A DNA stretch of 47,885 nucleotides from JBCCGG01 sp039029395 (GCA_039029395.1 JBCCGG010000047.1:1-47885), one strand, 5' to 3'; numbered from the stretch's first letter, positions 28,548 to 37,253 are shown. Notes: generated by a model from the letters alone, not told the origin. Numbers and translations: made by a program.

Positions 28548-29419
28548 GCCCCCCTGCCCTTCCGCTCTTCGCCCTCGACCTCTAAGGCGAGCGACTGGAG
28601 AAAACCGACCACGTCCGGCGGCTGCACCACGGCGGCGCGGATCAAGTTGTCGAAATGCCGGGTGAACTCGCGGATCTGGTCGGTCGAGTTGAACACGATG
28701 TACATGTCGCCGGCGTAGATTGCGACCCGCTGGGGCCCGAAGATGGTGACCGGCAGGCTGTAGTGGCGCAGGCCGTCGAACAGGAACCAGCGGAAGGTCG
28801 GATAGAGCTCGTCGAGCCGCGCGATCATGACCTCGATCTGTTCGTAGCGCTGTTCGGCCGGCAGAAAGCGCCAGATGCCTTCGCCGCGGGCGAATCCCTC
28901 AACCAGCTGGAAGGAGGTGCAGACCTCCATGTCCGTCTCCGGCCGGCGGCTGTACTCCAGGCGATGCTCGGCCATGCGGGCGCGCGCCTCGGGCACCGCA
29001 CTGCCTTGGGAGCGGTACTCGAAGTCGATGACGTCCTGGGTCTTGAGCAAATCCGGCAAGTTCGACGGCACGTAGCGGATCTTGTAGCCGGCCGCCTCGG
29101 CGTGCCAGCGCTGCAGGCGCTCGTCGGCCGGCGAGGGCCGGCCCGGTTCGATCTCCGGGCGCTGATCGACCACGTCGGTGCCGAGTTGGCCTTCCTGGCT
29201 CAAGCCCAAGAGCCAGTCGACGCTGACCCGCTCCGAGCGGGCCAAGGAGGCGATGGTCTCCGAGCGCGGCAGGCGCACGTTCTCGTCCGACAGAAGCTGT
29301 GACAGGGTCGAGCGGTCCAGCCCGACCTTGGCCGCGAAGGCCGAGCGCGACAGGCCCGAGCGCTCGATCACATCGAGCAGATTGCGGCGAAAGACCTCGA
29401 CGATTTCCCGGCGATCCAT
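28544..29419 (-). CDS. XRE-family transcriptional regulator with large C-terminal domain
   Basis: A 291-residue regulator. Residues 5-75 form an XRE helix-turn-helix (FAAKVGLDRSTLSQLLSDEN, then IASLARSERVSVDWLLGL). The remaining 200 residues carry a domain I do not recognise (KIRYVPSNLPDLLKTQ, later FRWFLFDGLRHYSLPVTIFG and VAIYAGDMYIVFNSTDQI). That architecture resembles regulators in which the C-terminal part senses a ligand or protein partner. It is coupled to the PhnD-like gene and diverges from the desaturase gene across an AT-rich region with two inverted repeats. Confidence 0.88.
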   Translation of the reverse strand: MDRREIVEVFRRNLLDVIERSGLSRSAFAAKVGLDRSTLSQLLSDENVRLPRSETIASLARSERVSVDWLLGLSQEGQLGTDVVDQRPEIEPGRPSPADERLQRWHAEAAGYKIRYVPSNLPDLLKTQDVIDFEYRSQGSAVPEARARMAEHRLEYSRRPETDMEVCTSFQLVEGFARGEGIWRFLPAEQRYEQIEVMIARLDELYPTFRWFLFDGLRHYSLPVTIFGPQRVAIYAGDMYIVFNSTDQIREFTRHFDNLIRAAVVQPPDVVGFLQSLALEVEGEERKGRGA

Positions 29420-29472
29420 AGCGCCAAGACCCTCTCATGCTTTGTTTATCAAAGTCAACAAAATTTTCTAAA

Positions 29473-29518
29473 ATCATCAATTTAAAAATTTGATGATCAT
29501 ACGATCACGATTGTGATC
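29473..29518. promoter_or_regulatory. Two inverted repeats in the divergent XRE/desaturase promoter region
   Basis: ATCATCAA at 29473-29480 pairs with TTGATGAT at 29490-29497. GATCAC at 29503-29508 pairs with GTGATC at 29513-29518, with weaker outer symmetry reaching TGTATCA. They lie in the AT-rich 180 bases between the two divergent starts, a fitting place for the XRE protein to control both directions. The binding assignment is inference. Confidence 0.55.
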
Positions 29519-29602
29519 AGTGTATCATGGAATGCCTGAGACATTTTTGATAGACTTTTGTCATCAATAGGAAACGAGGAACTGTATTTGACGAGGGATT
29601 CA

Positions 29603-30547
29603 ATGGGGGCAGTTAGGTCGGAGTTTGGCGGCTTGGGGCGCCGCGAAACTGAAGCTCGCACACTTAGCAGGATCGAATGGCCGACGGTCGCCGTGGCGGT
29701 TGGCGTCTACGGCGCATTCGGCCTACTAACCTGGTTCCACGACGCTCTGCCCTGGTGGCTGATCGTTCCCCTCGCCGGCTACTTGCTTTGCCTCCAGGGC
29801 TCGCTTCAGCACGAGGCGGTGCATGGCCACCCGACGCCTTGGGCGGGCGTCAACGAAGCTTTGGTCTTTCCCAACCTGTGGCTCTGGATGCCGTTCCGGC
29901 TCTACCGGCGCTGCCATCTTGCCCACCACCGGGTCGAGGTGCTGACCGACCCGCTCGACGACCCGGAATCCTTCTATGTCACGGCCGAGGACTATGCCCG
30001 CAGCTCCGCGCCGACCCGGGTGATCCTCTGGGCGCGCAATACCGCGCTGGGCCGCTTGCTGCTGGGGCCAGCGATCGTTGTCTGGACGCTTTACAAGGAC
30101 CTGTTCCAAAAGCTGCGCCGGGGCGACACCAGCGAGCTGGGCGACTGGGGCCTCAATCTGCTGGCGGTTGGCCTGGTGTTGGGCTGGGTCTTATGGGTCT
30201 GCGGTATCCCCCTTTGGGCCTATCTGCTGCTCTATGTCTATCCCGGCATCTCGGGGACCTTGCTGCGCTCTTTCCTGGAGCACCAGGCGTCAGACAAGGC
30301 CGGCGAGCGCAGCGTCGTGGTCGAGGCCGGGCCGGTCTTCTCCCTGATGTTCCTCAACAACAATCTGCACGTCCTGCACCACGACGAGCCAGGCCTGGCG
30401 TGGTATCGCCTGCCGGCCCGCTTCCGCCAGCGCCGGGGGGAACTCCTGGCGACCAACGGCGGCTACCGCTACGGCGGCTATCTGGAGATCATCTGGCGCT
30501 ACCTGCTGCGCCCGAAGGAAGCACCGATCCATCCAAGCAACGGCTAG
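29603..30547 (+). CDS. Membrane fatty-acid-desaturase-family di-iron enzyme
   Basis: A 314-residue integral membrane protein with the three histidine boxes of the desaturase/hydroxylase superfamily: HEAVHGHP (box 1), HLAHHR (box 2) and HVLHHDEPG (box 3), with spans before box 1 and between boxes 2 and 3. The ATG at 29603 is preferred (GAGGG five bases upstream); TTG codons at 29588 and 29558 are alternatives. The substrate could be a fatty acyl chain or a smaller amine or aromatic compound. Its position between an XRE/PhnD-like pair and the MttB-like gene suggests a catabolic rather than housekeeping role, with low certainty. Confidence 0.9.
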   Translation: MGAVRSEFGGLGRRETEARTLSRIEWPTVAVAVGVYGAFGLLTWFHDALPWWLIVPLAGYLLCLQGSLQHEAVHGHPTPWAGVNEALVFPNLWLWMPFRLYRRCHLAHHRVEVLTDPLDDPESFYVTAEDYARSSAPTRVILWARNTALGRLLLGPAIVVWTLYKDLFQKLRRGDTSELGDWGLNLLAVGLVLGWVLWVCGIPLWAYLLLYVYPGISGTLLRSFLEHQASDKAGERSVVVEAGPVFSLMFLNNNLHVLHHDEPGLAWYRLPARFRQRRGELLATNGGYRYGGYLEIIWRYLLRPKEAPIHPSNG

Positions 30548-30556
30548 ACGCCGCCC

Positions 30557-32089
30557 TCACGCCGCCTCGGCACCGCCCTCCTCGGTGCGCTTGGCGACGA
30601 AGGCATCCAGCGCCTCGGCGATCGCCGGGTCGAGCGGCGGCGCCTGGTAGTCGGCCAAGAGCTGCTCGACCAGGACGGCCGCCCGGGCCGTGGCGTCCGG
30701 CGAGCCCGCCTCTGCCCAGCTCTCGAAATTGCGCCAATCGGAAAGGATCGGCGCGTAGAAGGCGCTCTCGTAGCGCTCGAGCGTGTGGGCCGCACCAAAG
30801 AAATGGCCGCCTGGCCCGACCTCGCGGATCGCGTCCAGGCCAAGGGTCTCGCGGTTGACCTCAAGCGGCGTCAGGAACTCGACCATCATTTGCAGCAGTT
30901 CGGCATCGAGCACCATCTTCTCGAAGCTGGCCGTCAAGCCGCCCTCCATCCAGCCGGCGCCGTGCATCACCAGGTTGGCGTGCCCCATGACCGCGCCCCA
31001 AAGCGACATCTCGGATTCGTAGGCCGCTTGTGCGTCGACCGCGTTGCTGGCGTTGGCGTTGGAGGAGCGGAACGGCAGGCCGTAGCGACGAGCCAGCTGG
31101 CCGCTGGCAAGCGCCGCCTTGGTATACTCTGGCGTGCCGAAAGCGGGCGCCCCCGACTTCATGTCGACGTTCGAGGTAAAGCCGCCATAGATTACCGGTG
31201 CGCCCGGATTGACTAATTGGGTAAAGGCAAGACCGGCGAGCGCCTCGGCATTCTGCTGGGCCAGGGCGCCGGCCAGGGTCGCCGGGCTCATGGCGCCCGA
31301 CAGGGTGAAGGGGGTAAGGACCACGACCTGGTTGTGGCGCGCCATTTCGATCAGGCCCTCAATCATGGGCCCGTCCAGGCGAAGCGGCGAAGAGCTGTTG
31401 ATGATCGTGAAGAGGCTCGGCTCGCGCAGCAGCTGGTCGTCGTCGATGCCCCGTGCCAGCTTGGTGATCTCCAATGCGTCCTCGATCCGGGTGCGCCCCA
31501 GGGAGTAGGCGTGGAACACCTTGTCGGTCAGGGTGACGAAGGCGCGCAGGCAGTCCAGATGGCGGGTCGCCGGCGGCAGGTCAACCGGCTCGACCGGATA
31601 GCCGCCCCAGAGGTGCACCACGTTGAGCGACTGGCCGAGCCGCAGCAGGTTGGCATAGTCATGGAAGTTACCGACCCGGCGGCCGCCCGCCGCATCGGAC
31701 ACATTCGGGGCGCTGGCCACCGAAGCGAAGGCGATGTTATTTCCACCGATTTCAACATTATGTGCCGAGTTTCTTGCATGTAAGGTGAAGTGCGATGGCG
31801 CCTTCGCGATGGCATCCTCCACAAGCCCTCGGTCGAGCCGGACCCGCTCGCTTCCGGGCGTCACCGGGACGCCCGCGGCGCTCAGAATTTCCAAGGCCTC
31901 GGGGTGGAGAAAGTCTAGGCCGATCTCTTCAAGGATCTGCAGAGACGTCTGGTGGATCGCTTCTAGCTGATCCGCGCTGAGCGGGGCCAAGGGCGGATAG
32001 GGATTGCTCAATCCCCGCCACGGCAATTGCGCGATGCCACTTTGCTTTTGACGATCGCGGCTCCGCCGCCGAGAAGTCTCCCGACCCAT
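30557..32089 (-). CDS. Trimethylamine methyltransferase (MttB)-family protein, non-pyrrolysine
   Basis: A 510-residue MttB-superfamily protein (COG5598). The N-terminal GVP-containing domain and the TIM-barrel core are complete (LWGGYPVEPVDLPPATRHL, VIYGGFTSNVDMKSGAPAFG, MHGAGWMEGGLTASFEKMVLD). The frame has no internal amber codon, so it is the non-pyrrolysine type, whose members transfer a methyl group from glycine betaine, proline betaine, carnitine and similar quaternary amines to a corrinoid protein. The start has AAGGAGG four bases upstream. It diverges from the ammonia-lyase-like gene across two HutC-like sites. No corrinoid protein gene is in the window. Confidence 0.9.
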   Translation of the reverse strand: MGRETSRRRSRDRQKQSGIAQLPWRGLSNPYPPLAPLSADQLEAIHQTSLQILEEIGLDFLHPEALEILSAAGVPVTPGSERVRLDRGLVEDAIAKAPSHFTLHARNSAHNVEIGGNNIAFASVASAPNVSDAAGGRRVGNFHDYANLLRLGQSLNVVHLWGGYPVEPVDLPPATRHLDCLRAFVTLTDKVFHAYSLGRTRIEDALEITKLARGIDDDQLLREPSLFTIINSSSPLRLDGPMIEGLIEMARHNQVVVLTPFTLSGAMSPATLAGALAQQNAEALAGLAFTQLVNPGAPVIYGGFTSNVDMKSGAPAFGTPEYTKAALASGQLARRYGLPFRSSNANASNAVDAQAAYESEMSLWGAVMGHANLVMHGAGWMEGGLTASFEKMVLDAELLQMMVEFLTPLEVNRETLGLDAIREVGPGGHFFGAAHTLERYESAFYAPILSDWRNFESWAEAGSPDATARAAVLVEQLLADYQAPPLDPAIAEALDAFVAKRTEEGGAEAA

Positions 32090-32173
32090 CGCGCCTCCTT
32101 TCCCTTAATCCGTGGCCATCGCCTTTCAGCCTTATCTAGCGCTCTCTATGCCGCGCGCGCCAAGCGATTTCGT

Positions 32174-32185
32174 TTGTATATACAA
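32174..32185. promoter_or_regulatory. HutC-like (GntR-type) operator, site 1
   Basis: TTGTATATACAA is a perfect 12-bp palindrome matching the TTGTATATACAA-type site that HutC-family GntR repressors bind in other proteobacteria, as I recall it. It lies between the divergent MttB-like and lyase-like genes, 63 bases before the lyase start. Confidence 0.65.
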
Positions 32186-32197
32186 TCAGAATTTGGG

Positions 32198-32209
32198 CTT
32201 GTATATAGG
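32198..32209. promoter_or_regulatory. HutC-like operator, site 2 (imperfect)
   Basis: CTTGTATATAGG repeats the left part of site 1 (TTGTATATA) about 25 bases downstream, with the right arm degenerate. The approximate two-and-a-half-turn spacing would allow cooperative binding on one face of the DNA. Confidence 0.5.
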
Positions 32210-32247
32210 CTCTTGCCAGCCACATCCACTTAAGGATCCTTGCCGCG

Positions 32248-33771
32248 ATGACCGAGCTGCTGCTGACCGGACGCGATCTTTCGCCCGAGGATTTGGACGC
32301 CGTTGCCCGGGCTGGACGACCGGTCCGCCCGGCGCCCGAAGCGCTCGCCGCGATGGCGCGAAGCCGGGCCGTGGTCGAGAGTCACCTGGCGGCCGGAAGG
32401 GCGGTTTATGGGCTCACCACGGGGCTTGGCTCCAGGGTCACCCATAGCCTGCCCAGGGAGGTGCACGGGGACTTTTCGCGCCTCACCGTGCGCGGGCGCA
32501 GCCACGCGGTCGGTCCGCCGATGGCCCGGGGCCTGGTGCGCGCGGTCATGACGGTGCGCCTCAACGGGCTTTTGAGCGCCGGTGCCGGCGCCGACCCGGC
32601 CCTTGCGGAGATGCTCGCCGCCTTGCTGAACCAAGGCCTTCACCCGGTGCTGCCGGGCATCGGCTCGATCGGCGCTGGGGACCTCTGCGTGTTGGCCCAG
32701 CTTGGCCGCGCCGTGATCGGCGAGGGCGAGATCGAGGTCGCCGGCACGCGGTTGCCGGCCGAGGAAGCGCTGGCCAAGGCTGGCCTCAACCCGCTCTCGC
32801 TCGGCCCCAAGGACGGGCTGGCGATCTGCAATGCGTCATCCTACGGCACCGGGCTGGCGGCGCTCGCCTTGGTCGAGGCCGAAGCGCTCGCCGAGAGCGC
32901 CCAGATCGCCGCGGCACTCTCCATGGAAGGTTTTCGCGCCAACCCGAGCCCGCTCGATGCGCGCGCCGTCGGGGCCCGCCCGGCACCGGGTCAAGGCGCC
33001 GCGGCCGAACGCCTGCGCGCGCTTCTCGCCGGGGGGGCCTTGCTGGAGCCGGGCGCGGCGCGGCGGGTGCAGGATCCGATCAGCCTGCGCTGCGCCAGTC
33101 AGGTGCACGGCGCGCTCCTGACCGCGCTGGACGTCACCCGGGCCGCGATCATGCCCGAGCTCAATGGCGCGGCCGACAACCCCCTCGTTCTGACCGACGA
33201 CGACGACATCCTTTCGACCGGCAACTTCCACACGCCAGCCCTGGCGCTCGCCCTGGAGATGCTGTCTCAGGCGGTGGCTCAAACAGGCGCGCTCGCGGTC
33301 AGCCGGACCGGCGCCCTTTTGCTGCCGCGCTTGAGCGACCTGCCGCTCAACCTTTCGCCCCACGGCGCCGACCGTTCGGGCTTTGCACCGCTGATGAAGG
33401 TCGCCATGGCGCTTCAGCAGGAGATCCGCCACGGCGCCCAGCCGGCACCGCACGACCTGCGCTGGAGCGCCGACGGCGTGGAGGACGATCTGACCAACGG
33501 GCCGCTCGCCGCGAAGAAACTGCGCGAGCAGCTCGAGAAGCTGCGCCTTGTATTATCAATTGAGTTGATTGTCGCCGCACAAGCCGTTGATATGGCTGAG
33601 ATCGTTACGCTCGGCCATGGTACGGCCGCGGTCCATCGTGTGGTCCGGGGTTTGGTCGAGCTGCTCGATGACGATCGCCCCCTGAGCGGCGACATCGAGC
33701 GCCTGGCCGAGGACGGTCTGGCCAGCGGACGATTGAATGAAACCGTAGAGGCCGCGCTTCAAGCTGGTTGA
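32248..33771 (+). CDS. Aromatic ammonia-lyase-family protein lacking the MIO triad (ergothionase-like candidate)
   Basis: A 507-residue protein of the histidine/phenylalanine ammonia-lyase family. Retained features: catalytic-base Tyr54 (VYGLTTGLG), Asn195 region (GLAICNASS), Arg281 and Asn311 (ELNGAADNP), GNFH at 325-328. The MIO prosthetic group arises from Ala-Ser-Gly in GSVGASGDL; here the same place reads GSIGAGDL (Ala143-Gly144, codons 32674-32679), so the Ser is missing and MIO cannot form. The family Tyr in QDxYS is Ile278. A MIO-less family member could be an elimination enzyme for substrates with a ready leaving group, as in ergothionase, which removes trimethylamine from ergothioneine. 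A pseudoenzyme is the alternative. Confidence 0.9.
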   Translation: MTELLLTGRDLSPEDLDAVARAGRPVRPAPEALAAMARSRAVVESHLAAGRAVYGLTTGLGSRVTHSLPREVHGDFSRLTVRGRSHAVGPPMARGLVRAVMTVRLNGLLSAGAGADPALAEMLAALLNQGLHPVLPGIGSIGAGDLCVLAQLGRAVIGEGEIEVAGTRLPAEEALAKAGLNPLSLGPKDGLAICNASSYGTGLAALALVEAEALAESAQIAAALSMEGFRANPSPLDARAVGARPAPGQGAAAERLRALLAGGALLEPGAARRVQDPISLRCASQVHGALLTALDVTRAAIMPELNGAADNPLVLTDDDDILSTGNFHTPALALALEMLSQAVAQTGALAVSRTGALLLPRLSDLPLNLSPHGADRSGFAPLMKVAMALQQEIRHGAQPAPHDLRWSADGVEDDLTNGPLAAKKLREQLEKLRLVLSIELIVAAQAVDMAEIVTLGHGTAAVHRVVRGLVELLDDDRPLSGDIERLAEDGLASGRLNETVEAALQAG

Positions 33772-33880
33772 TTGTTTCACAAATGAGGACAATGTGTCTC
33801 CGGCACCGTGAATTGTCTTCCACAGCTTTGGTCCTAGATTCCTCGTCAGAGCACCTCATGCCGGCAAGGAAATCTGGACC

Positions 33881-34333
33881 ATGACCACACTTGTTATTCC
33901 CCTCTTCGAGCCGATCTATAGGCGCCTCAGCCCCTTCGCCGATGTCGCGGTGCGGGTCGCGGCTGGTGCCTTTCTAATGCCCCACGGCGCTCAAAAACTC
34001 TTCGGCTGGTTCGGCGGCCATGGCCTGGCGGCGACTGGGCAGTTCTTCGAGCAGAACCTAGGCTTCTCCTACGGCACCCTGGCGGCGCTCGGCGCCGGAT
34101 CGGTGGAGTTCTTCGGCGGCCTTTTCTTGGCGCTTGGTCTGCTGACCCGGATCAGCGCCGGCGCCATCGCGGTGCTGCTCGCGGTCGCGCTCATGGTCCA
34201 TCTGCCGAACGGCTTCTTCTGGACCAGCGGCGGTTACGAGTATCCCCTGCTGTGGCTGGTGTTGGCGCTCAGTTATCTCGTCAAAGGCGGCGGCGCCTAC
34301 TCGCTCGACCGCATGATCGGCAAGGAAATCTGA
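33881..34333 (+). CDS. DoxX-family membrane protein
   Basis: A 150-residue inner-membrane protein with four hydrophobic segments, matching DoxX (FADVAVRVAAGAFLMPHGAQKLFGWFGG near the N-terminus; FFGGLFLALGLLTRISAGAIA). DoxX proteins often sit beside redox or quinone-related enzymes. It lies one base before the glutathionyl-hydroquinone reductase gene, so the two form an operon. Specific function is unknown. Confidence 0.9.
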   Translation: MTTLVIPLFEPIYRRLSPFADVAVRVAAGAFLMPHGAQKLFGWFGGHGLAATGQFFEQNLGFSYGTLAALGAGSVEFFGGLFLALGLLTRISAGAIAVLLAVALMVHLPNGFFWTSGGYEYPLLWLVLALSYLVKGGGAYSLDRMIGKEI

Positions 34334-34334
34334 C

Positions 34335-35345
34335 ATGGGCCTCTTGATCGACGGCGCCTGGCACGACCAGTGGTACGACACCAAGACCACAAAGGGCGCC
34401 TTCGTGCGCCAGGGCGCACGCTTCCGCAACTGGGTGACTGCCGACGGCGCGCCCGGTCCGAGCGGCAAAGGCGACTTCAAGGCCGAAGCCGGGCGCTACC
34501 ACCTCTATGTCTCGCTCGCCTGTCCCTGGGCCCACCGCACGCTGATCTTCCGCAAGCTCAAGGACCTGGAGGCGATCATCGGCTTGACCGTCGTCCACTC
34601 CCACATGTTGGAGAACGGCTGGGAGATCGAGGCAGGCGCCGACCCGATCAATGGCGCGCGTTACTTGCATGAGATCTATACCGCGGCCCAGGCCGACTAT
34701 ACGGGTCGGGTCACCGTTCCAGTCTTGTGGGACAAGGAGCGGCGGACCATCGTCAGCAACGAGTCTTCCGAGATCATCCGCATGTTCAACAGCGCCTTCG
34801 ACCAGCTGACCGGCAACGACCTGGACTTCTATCCCGCTGCGCTGCATGCCGAGATCGACGAGATCAACGCCCGGGTCTACGAGACAGTCAACAACGGCGT
34901 CTACCGGGCCGGCTTCGCGACTAAGCAGAGCGCCTACGAGGAGGCCTTCGACGCGCTCTTCGAGACTCTGGACTGGCTGGAGGACCGCTTGGCCAGCCGG
35001 CGCTACTTGGCCGGCGAGCGCTTGACCGAGGCGGATTGGCGGCTCTTCACCACTCTGATCCGCTTCGATGCGGTCTATCACGGCCACTTCAAGACCAACC
35101 TGCGGCACATCGAGGATTACCCGAACCTCTCGGCCTATCTGCGCGACCTCTATCAGGTACCGGGCGTCGCCGAGACGGTCGACTTCCACCACATCAAGCA
35201 GCACTACTACGTTAGCCAGCGCACCATCAATCCGACTCAAATCGTGCCCAAAGGCCCCCTGCCCGACTTCACCCGGCCCCACGGCCGAGCGCACCTCGGC
35301 GCGTCAGCTGCCCGCGCGGGATTGGAATCGCGCGCCGCCGGATAG
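34335..35345 (+). CDS. Glutathionyl-hydroquinone reductase (YqjG/xi-class glutathione transferase)
   Basis: A 336-residue GST-fold enzyme. The thioredoxin-like N-terminal domain has the xi-class active-site motif CPWAHR (SLACPWAHRTLIFRKLKDLE), whose Cys forms the mixed disulfide with glutathione. Conserved Tyr-rich region VETVDFHHIKQHYYVSQRTINP is present near the C-terminus. The enzyme reduces glutathionyl-hydroquinones and other glutathione conjugates. It follows the DoxX gene by one base. Its last 42 bases overlap the 3' end of the convergent phosphoesterase gene. Confidence 0.93.
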   Translation: MGLLIDGAWHDQWYDTKTTKGAFVRQGARFRNWVTADGAPGPSGKGDFKAEAGRYHLYVSLACPWAHRTLIFRKLKDLEAIIGLTVVHSHMLENGWEIEAGADPINGARYLHEIYTAAQADYTGRVTVPVLWDKERRTIVSNESSEIIRMFNSAFDQLTGNDLDFYPAALHAEIDEINARVYETVNNGVYRAGFATKQSAYEEAFDALFETLDWLEDRLASRRYLAGERLTEADWRLFTTLIRFDAVYHGHFKTNLRHIEDYPNLSAYLRDLYQVPGVAETVDFHHIKQHYYVSQRTINPTQIVPKGPLPDFTRPHGRAHLGASAARAGLESRAAG

Positions 35346-37253
35346 CAGGCCATGGTGGCCGCCGGGGCCGGCGTCGATCACGAAGGGCGGTTTCTCGCCA
35401 TCCAGGTGCAGCAGCAGCAGGGTATCTTCGTCGGCCGCGTGGCGTACGGCGGGTGTAAAGGCCTCGCCGCTGTAGCGCGCCACGCTCGAAAGACGCAGCC
35501 CATCGATCAGACCGTCGAAGCCATAGCTTGGATCGCCGCTTGGCGCGGGATCCGCGCCCACGATCAAGGGCAGATCGTTTAGGGTGCGATTGCCCGCCGC
35601 CGCCTTGCTGGCAATTAGACGGCCGTCCAGATAGAGCCGCAGCTCGTCACCGTCATACACGCCGGCCAGATGGTGCCAGTCGCCGACCGCGACCTTGTCA
35701 TCGCTCTCGGCTCGGGCGATGGCATAGGCGCCGTCCAGGTGCACCACGAAGAAGGGCAGCCCGCGCACGAGCATTAGGATGTACTCGGCATCCTGTGATT
35801 TGCCGGCAATCGATTTGTAGCCGCCCAGGCTGTCAGCCCGGAACCAGGCCTCTAGGGTGAAGGGGCCGTCGGGCAGCGCGACCCGATCGGCCGCGAAGAC
35901 CGCCGCGCCCGTGCCGTCGAGCGCCAGGACCTTGTCGGCCGCGGGCGCCACGCCCGCCGTCACGTCCGGGCCGGGCCGCAACGGGATAAGGCGCGAGACC
36001 TCGGGCAGGGAAACGCGCCGCCGCTCGCCCAAATAGTCCACCTGCCAAATCAGCTCGGGCGCGGAATAGGCATCGGCGCCGGCTAATCGCTCCAGGGCGA
36101 AGCGCAGGGTCGCGGTCTCGCCCGGTTTTAGGGTGCTGTGGTCGTGATCGGGCACGGCGCGCCAATCACCGGCCGCCGAGGTGACGCGGGTGTTGACCTC
36201 GAGCGGCCGTGTGCTCGCGTTCTCCATCCGGAAAACCGCCTCGCCCGCCGCCGTGCCGTTGCCGGCCAACAACAGGGGCGGGTTCTCGGGCGTCGGCACC
36301 AGCGCCCGTGCGGCATCGATGTCGGCCAGGTACTCGGGCGTCATCTCCTTGGGATCGAGCACTTGGCCGACCGGGACGGTCGCCACCTCAATGCCGTCCT
36401 CGCGCACCACAACATGGTTCATGTGGTGCAGCCAGCCGCTGCCCGGCAGGTCCATGGGCATGCCGCCGCCGGTGGACGACAATGTGTAATAGGCGATGCC
36501 GTCGGTCACGCCGTCGTAGCGCTGACGGTGCCGATGGCCGGCAAAGACGGCCGTCACGTTGCCGGCCTCGGCCAGAAAGCGGTGGGTCTCGGGCCAGTTG
36601 GACTCCGGGTAGACGTCCTCGTTCCAGCGCGGATGGTGGAGGAAGACGAAGACGTGGTCGTAGCCGGCGGTCTCGGCCAGGGTCGCCTTGAGCCAGGCAA
36701 GCTGCTCGGCGCTCATCTGGGTGCCGAGCTTGCCCCGGAAGCCCTTGCGGTTGGTCTCCCGGTCGCCCTCGTCGGTGTAGAGCACGATGAAAGCCGCATT
36801 CTTGTGGGCGAACCAGTACCACAAGGGCCCGAAATGCTCCTCGTAGTTGGCCTCGTGGTGGCCGGGCGGTGGCTCGCTGCCTTTCCAATATATGTCGTGG
36901 TTGCCGGCGACCGGAAACCAAGGCATCTCCAAACCGTCCATGATGCCCCGGAACTCTGCCATCTGCTCGAGCCATTCGGACGTTTCGTTGTAGCCCTCGA
37001 CCAAGTCGCCCACGGTCATCACCAGGTCCGGGTCCAAGAGGTTGGTGTCCTCGACCGCCTGGGCCAGCACCTCGACGCCTTCGGCCGGACCGCCGGTGCG
37101 GTCGCCGAAGATGAGAAAGTGGAAGGCCTCCTCCTCGGCCGGCAGGTCAAGCGCCCGCGCCTCGGCCCGCGACGTCTGGACCTCTGGGGGTCGGGCGCTC
37201 TCGCAAGCGGAAAGAGCCAGAAGGAGCGCGAGCGGAAGAGCCAGCTGTCTCAA
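35304..37253 (-). CDS. Lipoprotein metallophosphoesterase with C-terminal LamG-like domain
   Basis: A 649-residue secreted protein. A lipobox signal ends at Cys17 (LLLALSAC). Residues 40-300 are a calcineurin-like phosphoesterase with FLIFGDRTGG, VMTVGDLVEGYNE, VAGNHDIYW, HHPRWNED and AGHRHRQRYDG metal-site motifs. A beta-rich middle part follows, then a concanavalin/LamG jellyroll domain at about 460-640 (PFTLEAWFRADSLGGYKS, DWHHLAGVYDGDELRLYLDG) that may bind sugars. The substrate is unknown. Its 3' end overlaps the convergent reductase gene by 42 bases. Confidence 0.9.
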   Translation of the reverse strand: MRQLALPLALLLALSACESARPPEVQTSRAEARALDLPAEEEAFHFLIFGDRTGGPAEGVEVLAQAVEDTNLLDPDLVMTVGDLVEGYNETSEWLEQMAEFRGIMDGLEMPWFPVAGNHDIYWKGSEPPPGHHEANYEEHFGPLWYWFAHKNAAFIVLYTDEGDRETNRKGFRGKLGTQMSAEQLAWLKATLAETAGYDHVFVFLHHPRWNEDVYPESNWPETHRFLAEAGNVTAVFAGHRHRQRYDGVTDGIAYYTLSSTGGGMPMDLPGSGWLHHMNHVVVREDGIEVATVPVGQVLDPKEMTPEYLADIDAARALVPTPENPPLLLAGNGTAAGEAVFRMENASTRPLEVNTRVTSAAGDWRAVPDHDHSTLKPGETATLRFALERLAGADAYSAPELIWQVDYLGERRRVSLPEVSRLIPLRPGPDVTAGVAPAADKVLALDGTGAAVFAADRVALPDGPFTLEAWFRADSLGGYKSIAGKSQDAEYILMLVRGLPFFVVHLDGAYAIARAESDDKVAVGDWHHLAGVYDGDELRLYLDGRLIASKAAAGNRTLNDLPLIVGADPAPSGDPSYGFDGLIDGLRLSSVARYSGEAFTPAVRHAADEDTLLLLHLDGEKPPFVIDAGPGGHHGLLSGGARFQSRAGS

